Shown here piece after piece: positions 18,000-27,092 of a DNA stretch of 64,000 nt. The stretch comes from CBFFRJ01 sp051486985 (GTDB lineage Bacteria > Pseudomonadota > Gammaproteobacteria > Enterobacterales > Enterobacteriaceae). Position numbers and translations under genes: made by a program. The DNA lies in contig NZ_JAHVDV010000008.1 in assembly GCF_051486985.1 (NCBI RefSeq), positions 79,641 to 143,640 of the forward strand, given 5' to 3'. The notes beneath the pieces are model-generated. The model had not been told where the DNA came from. It did not search any database and saw nothing but the letters and a program-made list of their open reading frames with translations. How positions within the stretch are numbered: the stretch's first letter is position 1; the number at the start of each line of letters is the position of its first letter.

Positions 18000-18503
18000 G
18001 CGTAACGCTTCACGGTTAAAGGCCGGCAGATCGTCCGGCGTCCGGCTGGTCACCAGCTGGTTGTTATCCACGACCACTTCCTGATCGTAGAATTCAGCCC
18101 CTGCGTTTTTCACATCAATAACGATAGGCTTCACCGCCGTCAGCTTTCTTCCACGAATCACGTCCGCGCTGATAAGCAGCTGAGGTCCGTGGCAAATGGC
18201 GAAAACGGGTTTTCCGCTGTTGATAAAATCGCGCGTAAAGGTAACGAAACGATCGTCCCCGCGAAGATAATCAGGCGAATGCCCGCCGGGCAGCAGCAGG
18301 GCGTCATAATCAGCCGGACGTGTCTCATCAATGGCTTTATCAATGGTAACGCTGGCTTCCCCTTTCTTCCCCTTCACCGTTTTACCGGCCTCTTTCTCAA
18401 TGGTAATGACCTCGTGGCCTGCCTTACGAAACTCCTCGGCCGGAGACGTAAATTCTGAATCTTCAAACTCGTCGGTGATCAAGACCGCAATTTTCTTGCT
18501 CAT
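17985..18503 (-). CDS. yhbO: DJ-1/PfpI superfamily stress protein YhbO
   Basis: 172 residues from ATG 18503 (MSKKIAVLITDEFEDSEFTS) with GGAGGATAC upstream; the longer frame lacks support. The nucleophile elbow AICHGPQLL places Cys104, with Glu near residue 15, as in the PfpI-type glutamine amidotransferase fold. E. coli YhbO protects against oxidative, thermal and acid stress and is reported to act on glycated substrates, which is debated. Single gene, convergent with yhbP and divergent from yraR. Confidence 0.94.
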   Translation of the reverse strand: MSKKIAVLITDEFEDSEFTSPAEEFRKAGHEVITIEKEAGKTVKGKKGEASVTIDKAIDETRPADYDALLLPGGHSPDYLRGDDRFVTFTRDFINSGKPVFAICHGPQLLISADVIRGRKLTAVKPIVIDVKNAGAEFYDQEVVVDNNQLVTSRTPDDLPAFNREALRLLGA

Positions 18504-18621
18504 GTATCCTCCGTTATTCAGTTCAGGCTCGTCATTTTCAACAATAATGACTGTCAGGACTATTAAGCCTGGTTCAGGGCGCTGGCATTGCAAGGCAGAC
18601 TTTTCTGCAAAAGGAGGGGAA

Positions 18622-19260
18622 ATGAGTCGAATACTGTTAACCGGAGCGACCGGGCTTGTGGGCGGACATTTACTGCGCATGTTGGTTAATGACCCACGCG
18701 TCACGGCTGTTGCAGCCCCCACGCGTCGGCCGCTGGAGTCAACGTCAGACGTCTTTAATCCTCATGATCCGCAACTTAGCGATGCGCTGGCGCAGGTGAC
18801 CACCCCGGTGGATACCGTCTTTTGCTGCCTTGGCACCACACGTCGCGAGGCGGGCAGTAAAGAGGCCTTTATTCATGCCGACTATACCCTGGTAGTGGAT
18901 ACCGCGCTCACGGGATTACGGCTGGGAGCGCGGCATATGCTGGTGGTCAGCGCAATGGGTGCCAGCGCGCGTTCTCCTTTTTTCTACAACCGCGTGAAAG
19001 GGGAAATGGAAAATGCACTGCGCGCGCAGGAATGGCAGCGTTTGACCCTGGTTCGCCCCTCTATGCTGATGGGGGATCGTGAGAAGCAACGTTTTAACGA
19101 ATCATTATTTGCTCCACTGTTTAAATGGCTGCCGGGGAACTGGAAATCTATCGACGCGCGGGACGTGGCCGCTGCCATGCTTAAGGCTTCGTTTACCTCC
19201 TCAGCCGAGCGTGTGGAGGTCCTGACATCGGCCCAGCTGCGGGCGCTGGCAGCCGATTAA
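18622..19260 (+). CDS. yraR: NAD(P)-binding Rossmann protein YraR
   Basis: 212 residues from ATG 18622, preceded by AGGAGGGGAA. The dinucleotide-binding motif GATGLVGGHLLR starts at residue 7. It is an atypical short-chain dehydrogenase (NAD-dependent epimerase-like, HTATIP2-like). No substrate is known. The frame extending upstream to 18331 lies antisense to yhbO and is discarded. Confidence 0.9.
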   Translation: MSRILLTGATGLVGGHLLRMLVNDPRVTAVAAPTRRPLESTSDVFNPHDPQLSDALAQVTTPVDTVFCCLGTTRREAGSKEAFIHADYTLVVDTALTGLRLGARHMLVVSAMGASARSPFFYNRVKGEMENALRAQEWQRLTLVRPSMLMGDREKQRFNESLFAPLFKWLPGNWKSIDARDVAAAMLKASFTSSAERVEVLTSAQLRALAAD

Positions 19261-19333
19261 ACGTTTTAAAATATATTTCAAAGGCGTACTATTCGCCGGG
19301 TAATTGATTCCGCATTAATCCCCGGAGAATGGT

Positions 19334-20371
19334 ATGACTGGTCAGTCTTCATCCCGGGCGGCAACCTCCGTGCAATGGTGGAAGCCTGCCCTCTTTTTTC
19401 TTGTTGTCATCGTCGGCCTTTGGTACGTGAAATGGCAGCCTTATTACGGCAAAGCCTTTACCGCCGCACAAACCCACAGTATTGGTAAATCTATTCTCGC
19501 CGGGGCGGATGCGCATCCCTTCCAGGCGGCACTCGACTACGCGCTGGTCTATTTCCTTGCCGTCTGGAAAGCCGCCGTGCTGGGTGTGCTGCTCGGCTCG
19601 TTGATTCAGGTGTTGATCCCCAGAAACTGGTTGCTGCGAACCCTGGGTCAACAGCGACTGAGCGGCACATTATTCGGCACGCTTTTCTCGCTTCCCGGCA
19701 TGATGTGCTCCTGCTGCGCGGCACCGGTTGCCGCCGGGATGCGTCGTCAGCAGGTGTCGATGGGCGGTGCCCTGGCCTTCTGGATGGGGAATCCCTTACT
19801 TAACCCGGCGACGATGGTGTTTATGGGATTTGTGCTGGGATGGCACTTCGTTGCCCTGCGCCTGATTGCCGGGCTGGTTATTGTGGTGGGCGTAGCGACG
19901 CTGGTGCAGCACCTGGTGAAAGACAGTATGCAGCAAAACACCCCGGTAGAGATTACGCTGCCTGAGCCGCAGGGCCATTTCTTCGCTCGCTGGGGCAGGG
20001 CACTGTGGACCTTATTCTGGAATACCATTCCTGCTTATATCATCGCGGTGCTGGTGTTGGGCGCGGCGCGGGTCTGGCTTTTTCCTCATGCCGATGGCGC
20101 TATCGACAACACGTTGTTGTGGGTGATTGCGATGGCTATTGTCGGCTGCCTGTTTGTCATTCCAACGGCGGCGGAAATCCCGATCGTACAGACCATGATG
20201 CTGGCGGGTATGGGCGCTGCGCCGGGTATGGCTTTGCTGATGACGCTGCCTGCCGTGAGCCTGCCTTCGCTTATCATGCTGCGTAAAGCTTTCCCGGCAA
20301 AAGCGCTGTGGCTGACCGGCTGTCTGGTGGCACTGGGCGGGGCGATAACAGGAAGTTTACTGCTTTTGTGA
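19334..20371 (+). CDS. yraQ: Putative permease YraQ (DUF318/ArsP-like)
   Basis: 345 residues with about eight hydrophobic segments. The conserved cytoplasmic-side motif GMMCSCCAAPVAAG near residue 120 (three Cys) and MGNPLLNPATMVFMGF define the UPF0718 permease family, which includes the organoarsenical exporter ArsP; the E. coli YraQ substrate is unknown. It is preceded by CCCCGGAGAATGGT and ends 44 bp before the convergent dolP stop codon, with a REP unit between. Confidence 0.9.
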   Translation: MTGQSSSRAATSVQWWKPALFFLVVIVGLWYVKWQPYYGKAFTAAQTHSIGKSILAGADAHPFQAALDYALVYFLAVWKAAVLGVLLGSLIQVLIPRNWLLRTLGQQRLSGTLFGTLFSLPGMMCSCCAAPVAAGMRRQQVSMGGALAFWMGNPLLNPATMVFMGFVLGWHFVALRLIAGLVIVVGVATLVQHLVKDSMQQNTPVEITLPEPQGHFFARWGRALWTLFWNTIPAYIIAVLVLGAARVWLFPHADGAIDNTLLWVIAMAIVGCLFVIPTAAEIPIVQTMMLAGMGAAPGMALLMTLPAVSLPSLIMLRKAFPAKALWLTGCLVALGGAITGSLLLL

Positions 20372-20379
20372 AGCGTAAA

Positions 20380-20407
20380 AGCCCGGTAAGCAGAACGCTG
20401 CCGGGCG
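20380..20407. repeat. REP element between yraQ and dolP
   Basis: GCCCGGTAAGC AGAAC GCTGCCGGGC palindrome between two convergent genes. It could also serve as a weak bidirectional terminator. Confidence 0.7.
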
Positions 20408-20415
20408 AAAGACCA

Positions 20416-20991
20416 TTATTTGATAAACGTAAAGGCGGTGGTGACGTGCTTCACACCGCTCACGCGGCTGGCAATGTCAGCGGCTGCTTTACCTTCACGA
20501 TCGGTGACCAGACCCAGAAGGAAGACTTCGCCGTTTTCGGTGGTCACTTTGACGTTGGAGGATTTGACTTCGTCGCTGCTCAGCAACTGGGTGCGGACTT
20601 TTGACGTAATCCACGTATCGCTGGCTGCGGTTCCCATGCCAATAGGCTGACCCTGGCGGATCTCGTTAAACACTTCCGTTGCCCCTTCCACACCCACGGC
20701 AATCTGTTTGGCGCGGGAGGCAAGATCCGTTGTCGGTGCTTGTCCCACCAGCAGGACTTTGCCCTGATAAGCCGTTACGTTGACACGCGCTTGCTTCTTG
20801 ATTTGTTCATCTTTAGACAGTGCGCTGTTAACGCGCAGCTCCAGCGTGCCATCATCAACCTGAGTGCCCACGGTGCGCGGATCGGTCGCCGCTTTGGTGC
20901 CCACTGCTGCCGAACCAACAACCACGGCACCAACACAACCTTGTAAGAGCAGCGCGGAAATAAGGACTGCGAGGGGCGTAAAAGCCTTCAT
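20416..20991 (-). CDS. dolP: Outer-membrane lipoprotein DolP (two BON domains)
   Basis: 191 residues with a lipoprotein signal peptide MKAFTPLAVLISALLLQGC (Cys19) and two BON domains (about 45-115 and 120-190). DolP (YraP) localises to the division site, contributes to outer-membrane integrity and influences peptidoglycan amidase regulation and the BAM complex. It follows diaA by 9 bp in the leftward lpoA-yraN-diaA-dolP unit. Confidence 0.95.
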   Translation of the reverse strand: MKAFTPLAVLISALLLQGCVGAVVVGSAAVGTKAATDPRTVGTQVDDGTLELRVNSALSKDEQIKKQARVNVTAYQGKVLLVGQAPTTDLASRAKQIAVGVEGATEVFNEIRQGQPIGMGTAASDTWITSKVRTQLLSSDEVKSSNVKVTTENGEVFLLGLVTDREGKAAADIASRVSGVKHVTTAFTFIK

Positions 20992-21000
20992 GTGTACTCC

Positions 21001-21591
21001 TTAATCGTCCTGGTGAGGAAAAAGCGTGTTATCAATCAAATCGCATAAACAGTTCACCGTTAGCATATGCATCTCCTGGATGCGGGCGCTGCGGTGAGAA
21101 GGAATACGAATTTCAACATCCTGAGGCCCCAACAGCCCGGCCAGCTCACCCCCGTCATAACCCGTGAGCGCAACAATCGTCATATCGCGTGTTACCGCCG
21201 CTTCAACGGCTTTAACAATATCGCGACTGTTGCCCCGCGTAGAAATGGCCAGGAGAATATCACCGGCATGGCCTAACGCCCGAACCTGCTTGGCATAAAT
21301 CTCGTCATGCAGGCGATCGTTCGCTATTGCCGTTAAGACCACGTTATCGGTATTAAGTGCAATAGCAGGTAAACTTGGGCGTTCTGTTTCAAAACGATTA
21401 ATCATGCTGGCAGCAAAATGCTGTGCGTTGGCGGCGGAGGTGCCGTTGCCACAACAGAGGATTTTGTTGCCGTTAAGAAGGGAGTGGACCATGGTCATGG
21501 CGGCACGGGAAATTGCGTCTGGCAGGGCTTCTGCGGCTGCAATTTGTGTTTGAATGCTTTCGGTAAAGCAGACCTTAATTCTATCGAGCAC
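21001..21591 (-). CDS. diaA: DnaA initiator-associating protein DiaA
   Basis: 196 residues, a SIS-domain protein of the GmhA/DiaA type. The phosphosugar-binding motif GNGTSAANAQHFAASMINRF is at about 50-70 and STRGNSRDIVKAV further on. In E. coli, DiaA tetramers bind DnaA domain I and promote its assembly at oriC, ensuring timely initiation. It lies between yraN and dolP in the same leftward unit. Confidence 0.95.
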   Translation of the reverse strand: MLDRIKVCFTESIQTQIAAAEALPDAISRAAMTMVHSLLNGNKILCCGNGTSAANAQHFAASMINRFETERPSLPAIALNTDNVVLTAIANDRLHDEIYAKQVRALGHAGDILLAISTRGNSRDIVKAVEAAVTRDMTIVALTGYDGGELAGLLGPQDVEIRIPSHRSARIQEMHMLTVNCLCDLIDNTLFPHQDD

Positions 21592-21613
21592 AGTGTTCCC
21601 TATCTTTCAGTCA

Positions 21614-22009
21614 TTATGAGCGGTCAGTAAAGGCATTCTGTATCCACTCAACGTCATTTCCGGTGAAGGCTACCACATCAAACCGGCAATCCACAGTGTC
21701 AAAACTCCCATTATGCCGGGCGAGCCACCATTGAGCCGTATGCAGTAACTTACGCTGTTTAGCCGGGGTTACGCTGCCTGCCGCACCGCCAAACCGCGCT
21801 GATTTACGATAACGTACTTCCACGAACACCGTGGTTATGCTGTCCTGCATAATCAGGTCAATCTCGCCGCCGCGCTCGCGCACATTGGCGGCGATAAAAC
21901 GCAATCCCTTGCGCTCCAGCCAGCCACGCGCGCGAACTTCCCACGCGTCGCCGGTCTGTTTAGAGGTCAACTGGCCGGGACGATTTGCCCCTGCTGGTAT
22001 TTGAGCCAT
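21614..22009 (-). CDS. yraN: UPF0102 endonuclease-like protein YraN
   Basis: 131 residues, E. coli length. A predicted PD-(D/E)xK nuclease fold: GGEIDLIM and VFVEVRYR carry the Asp and Glu-x-Lys/Arg positions. The cellular role is unresolved. Its first 43 bases overlap the end of lpoA in another frame (21967-22009), indicating coupled translation, and diaA follows. Confidence 0.92.
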   Translation of the reverse strand: MAQIPAGANRPGQLTSKQTGDAWEVRARGWLERKGLRFIAANVRERGGEIDLIMQDSITTVFVEVRYRKSARFGGAAGSVTPAKQRKLLHTAQWWLARHNGSFDTVDCRFDVVAFTGNDVEWIQNAFTDRS

Positions 22010-24066
22010 GATAACTTCCTGTTAATCACGCATTCCTGAGTAGCGGTAAGATCGCCGGTGTTGCCGTTAATTTCGAAGCCCGGCACCTGACGCATTTGGG
22101 AGAAATGGTTTGCCAGCGTCCAGGCGTCGGCACCCATTGCATAGAGACGCGCCAGCGAATAATCGTTATTCACCTGGCTCAGCGCCTGTTGCATCAGCGC
22201 CGGGTTGCTACCTGCCAGCATCGGGATCTCGCTAAACTGTAAGCCCTCCATCTCAAGACGGAAGTCCGGGCCCGCTCCACCCTGTGCGCTGCGAGAGCTG
22301 GCGTAGAGAATAATACCGCTCTGGCTGCCGGTACGCATGGCAATCATCGGTTTAATCAGCGCCATTTCATCCCTGGTTGCAACAATATAAACCCCATCGA
22401 CTTTGCCGCCGCCGGTGATTTGCGCATCCGTTGGCGGAGCCGGGATAGTCAGGCCGCCTACGGTCACGCCCTGTTGTTGCGGGAGGCTTGCTGTAACCGG
22501 GCTGCCGGTCATGGCAATACCCGAGCCGCCGTTGATCCCCATTCTCAGCTCAGCCTGGGACCCCAGTTTCTGTTGCAGAACGATACCGCCACCCAGTTTC
22601 TGCCACTCCTGCGCAAAGGCCGTGGCAACACGGTCTCCCAGGCTGCTGCGGGGCACCAGCAGCAGCGGTGACTGACGGCCCTGATCGTGCATATGACGTG
22701 CGGCATCACGCGCTTCATCTTCCGGGGAAAGGGCGTAGTAACAGATGTTCGCTCTGTTCTCGACCTTTTCAGGTTGGTTGAGTGCCAGTACGTTGAGGCT
22801 TGTCTGGCTGCGCATCAGCTCTTCGACATGGTTTTTCAGCAACGGACCAACCACCATGCTGGCGCCGTCCTGCTGAACCTGATTAAGGATCTGATTGAGC
22901 GGCTGACTGCTGGTGTCGTAGATTTTCAGCGACGATGAGGTAGTAGCAGGTGTTGTCGCAACGGCCGGCGTGGCTGCCGGTTGAGGGGCCGGGGCGGTAT
23001 TCGCTGGCTCAGCCGGTGCACTCTGAACAGGCTGAGCGTTTTGTTCCGCTTGCTGCGACTGTGGTGCGGTCACGGGCTCTTGCGTTTGCGGGCTTGTGAG
23101 ATCGTTAACGTTGGTTTGTGCCGGGCTTACCACATCGGTGGTGGCGTTCACATTAGCAGCCTGGGCAGACTGAACGGGAACGGCTGGGCCAGAAACGGAC
23201 GTTGCGCCATTTTTCGCGGCCTCAAAACCCTGCTGAATCGCGCGCCCAAAAACGGCAGCCTGACCATTCAACGGCAACAGCAAAGCGATTTGATTTACTG
23301 ATGCGGGACGGAAATTTTGCACGTTAGCCAGCTGGCTCGGCAGCATCTGCGCGCCAGGGTTATGCGGATAACGTTGCTGCCAGTCAGCAATGCCAGCTTT
23401 CAGCATAGTGGGATCGTTACGGTTATCGAACCAGACGCGCTGCAGATCCAGCCAGCCTTGCAGTACGTTCTCGTCAGCGTTAATGACCAGTTTCCTCGCG
23501 TCATCTGACGTCATGGACGAGAGCGCCTGCCAGGTGGCATCGATGTTCTTCTGTTTTTCCGCCGGGGTGGTGAGCAGCGGTTGCCGGGCAATCAACGCAC
23601 GAAAGAGTGTTAAAGAGGGTCTGCCCTGAGAGGCAGTAATGCCAATTTGCCAGTAACGCGCCTGCTGATTGTTATCAAGACTGGTGGGATCGAGATTTGC
23701 CAGCAGCGCCTGTGCGCCCTTAACATCTTTCTGAGACAGCTTAAGCTCGGCGGCCAGAAGTGATTGTTCATGGCGTTGAGCATCGTCCAGATCCTGCGGT
23801 AGCTGGGCAAACAGTTCGCTTGCGTGCTGAGTTTTGCCTTCTTTAATGAGTGCACGAATGGCGAGTAATTGCCAGTTGGTCTTGCTATCATCTGCGCTTT
23901 GCTGCATCTGGTGCAGGTAGTAACCCGAATCGGCTTGCGCGCTGCCCTGCATATGCGCATCGCTCTGGTCGTGAGTTTGGGTGCCGCAGCCTGCGAACAG
24001 CAGAGCGGCCAGCACGACAGGCAGGCAGCGCAAGGCTTTTGAACGTAGAAATGTTGACGGTAGCAT
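21967..24066 (-). CDS. lpoA: Penicillin-binding protein activator LpoA
   Basis: 699 residues from ATG 24066 (MLPSTFLRSKALRC); the signal peptide ends in LLFAGC with lipid-modified Cys27. An outer-membrane lipoprotein that reaches through the periplasm and stimulates the transpeptidase of PBP1A. An N-terminal TPR-like region (to about 250) is followed by a low-complexity Ala/Pro/Gln/Thr-rich insert (about 295-385), and then the C-terminal half resembles type I periplasmic binding proteins. E. coli LpoA has 678 residues; the excess lies in the low-complexity insert. Divergent from rsmI. Confidence 0.95.
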   Translation of the reverse strand: MLPSTFLRSKALRCLPVVLAALLFAGCGTQTHDQSDAHMQGSAQADSGYYLHQMQQSADDSKTNWQLLAIRALIKEGKTQHASELFAQLPQDLDDAQRHEQSLLAAELKLSQKDVKGAQALLANLDPTSLDNNQQARYWQIGITASQGRPSLTLFRALIARQPLLTTPAEKQKNIDATWQALSSMTSDDARKLVINADENVLQGWLDLQRVWFDNRNDPTMLKAGIADWQQRYPHNPGAQMLPSQLANVQNFRPASVNQIALLLPLNGQAAVFGRAIQQGFEAAKNGATSVSGPAVPVQSAQAANVNATTDVVSPAQTNVNDLTSPQTQEPVTAPQSQQAEQNAQPVQSAPAEPANTAPAPQPAATPAVATTPATTSSSLKIYDTSSQPLNQILNQVQQDGASMVVGPLLKNHVEELMRSQTSLNVLALNQPEKVENRANICYYALSPEDEARDAARHMHDQGRQSPLLLVPRSSLGDRVATAFAQEWQKLGGGIVLQQKLGSQAELRMGINGGSGIAMTGSPVTASLPQQQGVTVGGLTIPAPPTDAQITGGGKVDGVYIVATRDEMALIKPMIAMRTGSQSGIILYASSRSAQGGAGPDFRLEMEGLQFSEIPMLAGSNPALMQQALSQVNNDYSLARLYAMGADAWTLANHFSQMRQVPGFEINGNTGDLTATQECVINRKLSWLKYQQGQIVPAS

Positions 24067-24128
24067 TCTGTATCCAGTGATATTTTTTACGCAATGCTCA
24101 ATATTAAATCGGCAATACGGATAGAACA

Positions 24129-24992
24129 ATGAAACAACACGAATCAGCGGACAATTCTCAGGGCCAGCTCTATATTGTCCCCACGCCCATTGGCAATCTG
24201 GGGGACATCACCCAGCGTGCGCTTACCGTATTGCAGGATGTCGATCTGATTGCCGCTGAAGATACCCGCCATACCGGATTATTGCTCCAGCATTTTGCCA
24301 TCAACGCACGCCTGTTCGCGCTGCATGATCATAATGAGCAACAAAAAGCCGATACGCTGCTGGCAAAGCTGCAAGAGGGGCAGAACATTGCCCTGGTCTC
24401 TGACGCGGGCACGCCGCTGATTAATGACCCTGGTTATCACCTTGTGCGCACCTGCCGCGAAGCGGGCATCCGTGTTGTGCCGCTACCAGGCCCCTGCGCC
24501 GCCATTGCTGCGCTCAGTGCTGCCGGTTTGCCGTCTGACCGTTTCTGCTACGAAGGCTTCTTGCCCGCTAAATCCAAAGGCCGTCGGGATGCCTTGAAAG
24601 CCATTGAAACTGAACCACGTACCCTGATTTTTTATGAGTCCACCCACCGCCTGCTGGAAAGCCTGGAAGATATCGTGACGGTGCTGGGGGAAGGGCGTTA
24701 CGTCGTTCTGGCCCGTGAGCTGACCAAAACCTGGGAATCCATTTACGGTGCCCCGGTTGGCGAACTGCTGGCGTGGGTCAAAGAGGATGAGAACCGTCGT
24801 AAAGGCGAGATGGTGCTGATTGTCGAAGGGCATAAAGCGCAAGAAGAAGCACTGCCTGCCGATGCCCTGCGCACCCTGGCGTTGCTGCAGGCCGAGTTGC
24901 CTTTGAAAAAGGCGGCGGCGCTGGCGGCGGAAATTCACGGTGTGAAGAAAAACGCGCTCTATAAGTACGCCCTGGAGCAGCAGGGCGAGTAA
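24129..24992 (+). CDS. rsmI: 16S rRNA (cytidine-1402-2'-O)-methyltransferase RsmI
   Basis: 287 residues. The tetrapyrrole-methylase fold is evident: YIVPTPIGNLGDIT near residue 14, AAEDTRHTGLLLQHF, then VSDAGTPLINDPGYHLV and PLPGPCAAIAALS, which together form the SAM pocket. It 2'-O-methylates C1402 of 16S rRNA, next to the RsmH N4-methylation. It diverges from lpoA across 62 bp. Formerly yraL. Confidence 0.96.
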   Translation: MKQHESADNSQGQLYIVPTPIGNLGDITQRALTVLQDVDLIAAEDTRHTGLLLQHFAINARLFALHDHNEQQKADTLLAKLQEGQNIALVSDAGTPLINDPGYHLVRTCREAGIRVVPLPGPCAAIAALSAAGLPSDRFCYEGFLPAKSKGRRDALKAIETEPRTLIFYESTHRLLESLEDIVTVLGEGRYVVLARELTKTWESIYGAPVGELLAWVKEDENRRKGEMVLIVEGHKAQEEALPADALRTLALLQAELPLKKAAALAAEIHGVKKNALYKYALEQQGE

Positions 24993-25041
24993 GGTATCTG
25001 TATCTCGTCAGCCATGCCTGTTTGCAACGCTGATTCAGCCA

Positions 25042-25072
25042 TAAAAAAAGCATGGCCGGAGCCATGCTAAAA
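25042..25072 (-). terminator. garD terminator (possibly bidirectional)
   Basis: GCATGGC TCCG GCCATGC followed by TTTTTTT on the minus strand, 27 bp beyond the garD stop. The plus side has CTAAAAAT, so it could also slow transcription from rsmI. Confidence 0.85.
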
Positions 25073-25099
25073 ATACGATGAGATTTTTATAATGATGAA

Positions 25100-26671
25100 T
25101 CAGGTCACCGGAGCAGGGTTGAACACCGCCAGCTGGTTGTGCAGACCCCATTGATCCGAGAAAGTTTTCTTACGGCCACTCGCCACATCCAGGATGAAGT
25201 GGAACAGTTTCCAGCCCACATCCTCGATGGACTCTTCGCCTGTTGCGATTGTGCCCGCGTTAATGTCCATCAGGTCAAACCAGCGGTTGGCCAGTTCAGT
25301 ACGGGTCGCCATCTTGATGACCGGCACCGCCATCAGGCCATACGGTGTACCGCGACCGGTCGTGAAGACCTGAACGGTGATACCGGAAGCCACCTGCTGC
25401 GTACCACAGACGAAGTCACTCGCCGGGGTTGCTGCATAAATTAAGCCTCGTTTGGTCGGGCGTTGGCCCGGCGAGAGCACTTCAACAATGGCGCTTTTGC
25501 CGGATTTGGCGATAGAGCCCAGCGCTTTTTCCACCACGTTAGCCAGACCGCCTTTTTTGTTCCCCGGAGAAGGGTTGGCGCTACGGTCAGTTTTACCCAT
25601 GTCCAGGTAGTTGTCGTACCAGGCCATCTCTTCGAGCAGGCGTTTACCGACTTCTTCCGTTTCCGCACGTGGCGTCAGCAGATGGATAGCATCGCGCACT
25701 TCGGTCACTTCAGAGAACATCACGGTCGCACCGCAGCGCACAAACAAGTCTGAGGCAAAACCGACTGCCGGGTTGGCGGTCACGCCGGAGAACGCATCGC
25801 TCCCCCCACATTGGGTGCCTACGACCAGCTCAGACGCCGGGCAGGTTTCGCGCTTACGCTGATTGAGTTTCGCCAGGTGACGTTCAGCCACTTGCAGAAT
25901 GTCATCCACCATAGAGCGAAAGCCCACGTGATGTTCGTCCTGCAGACGCACAATACTTGCGCTGTCCACCGGAATAGCCTGCACATCATCGGTGCCCTGC
26001 AACAGGCGCTCCGGTTGCAGTTTTTCACAGCCAAGACCGATAACCATCACTTCGCCACCGAAGTTCGGGTTCAGCGAAATGTTATGAATGGTACGGATTG
26101 GCACCACGGCTGCCGGAGCGTTAATGGCCACACCACATCCGTAAAGATGGTTCAGACCGACCACGCCATCGACGTTCGGGTATTTAGGCAGCAGGTCGCG
26201 TTCGATGATTTTCACCACATAGTCAACCACGCCAGCTACGCAATGCACGCTGGTGGTGATGCCGAGGAGGTTTTTAGTACCGACGCTGCCGTCCGCGTTG
26301 CGGTAGCCTTCAAAGGTATAGCCTTCCAGTGGCGGCAGTGCTTCTGGCACTTTAGTCGCTAAAGGTAACGTATTCAGTGGTGGTGCTTTGGGCAGCTCAA
26401 CTGTGGATTCGTCGATCCAGCTACCACGCGCAATATCACGTACCGCATAGCCGATGACTTCACCGTAACGAATGATCTCACCGTGATGTGGAATATCTAC
26501 CAGCGCAACTTTATGGCCTTGCGGGATGTGTTCAATTAACTCTAACCCGTCCGGGAAACGTGTTCCCGCTTTCAAACCATTGTCATTAACGATGATCGCG
26601 ACGTTGTCGGTCTCATGTACTTTAATATAAAACGCCGTAGGCGACTGCTGTCTAATTTCAATGTCGGCCAT
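25100..26671 (-). CDS. garD: Galactarate dehydratase GarD
   Basis: 523 residues, as in E. coli. It dehydrates meso-galactarate to 5-keto-4-deoxy-D-glucarate, the substrate of GarL. An N-terminal SAF-like domain (about 1-95) precedes the UxaA-family core with LGCEKLQPERLLQG, GGSDAFSGVTANPA and SPGNKKGG motifs; an Fe(II) requirement is known for the family. The paralogue UxaA lies at 46892. Transcribed away from garP; CdaR activation is expected from E. coli but no box was assigned. Confidence 0.96.
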   Translation of the reverse strand: MADIEIRQQSPTAFYIKVHETDNVAIIVNDNGLKAGTRFPDGLELIEHIPQGHKVALVDIPHHGEIIRYGEVIGYAVRDIARGSWIDESTVELPKAPPLNTLPLATKVPEALPPLEGYTFEGYRNADGSVGTKNLLGITTSVHCVAGVVDYVVKIIERDLLPKYPNVDGVVGLNHLYGCGVAINAPAAVVPIRTIHNISLNPNFGGEVMVIGLGCEKLQPERLLQGTDDVQAIPVDSASIVRLQDEHHVGFRSMVDDILQVAERHLAKLNQRKRETCPASELVVGTQCGGSDAFSGVTANPAVGFASDLFVRCGATVMFSEVTEVRDAIHLLTPRAETEEVGKRLLEEMAWYDNYLDMGKTDRSANPSPGNKKGGLANVVEKALGSIAKSGKSAIVEVLSPGQRPTKRGLIYAATPASDFVCGTQQVASGITVQVFTTGRGTPYGLMAVPVIKMATRTELANRWFDLMDINAGTIATGEESIEDVGWKLFHFILDVASGRKKTFSDQWGLHNQLAVFNPAPVT

Positions 26672-26800
26672 TGTCAGATAATCTCCAGCTAACTGTACGA
26701 TGCATTACTCAAAAGAAATAAAGTAGAAACGACTCTGTAATTTTCAGAAATTAAAACCTCGTTCGATGAAATAAGAATGTCAGGAGTTCAAATATTAAAA

Positions 26801-26816
26801 TGTGATCTAAATCACT
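26801..26816. promoter_or_regulatory. CRP-cAMP site between garD and garP
   Basis: TGTGATCTAAATCACT fits the CRP consensus TGTGA-N6-TCACA with one mismatch. It lies 130 bp upstream of garD and 277 bp upstream of garP, in the 421-bp divergent gap. The rest of the gap is AT-rich, with nothing else I can assign. Confidence 0.75.
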
Positions 26817-27092
26817 TATTTTTGCGATTGCCCGTCCCGTCTGGGGGGTAATAGTAAGATCTGTGCATCAGCGCCCAGGCGTATGTGCATATGCTCAAAA
26901 TAATCTTGTTCTCTCCTGTCAAAATTGAGCAACAACCCAATGCACGGGCGTTGGACGATGATTATACTGAGCAGTAATAAATTTGAATATGCCCTTACCT
27001 GATAATTCGCTGCGAACGCTTATTAATAAGTCAGGTAACTCACACATTAAAATAATTAAATTTCTAAATTAAGAAGTGCCTGAGGTGTTCCT

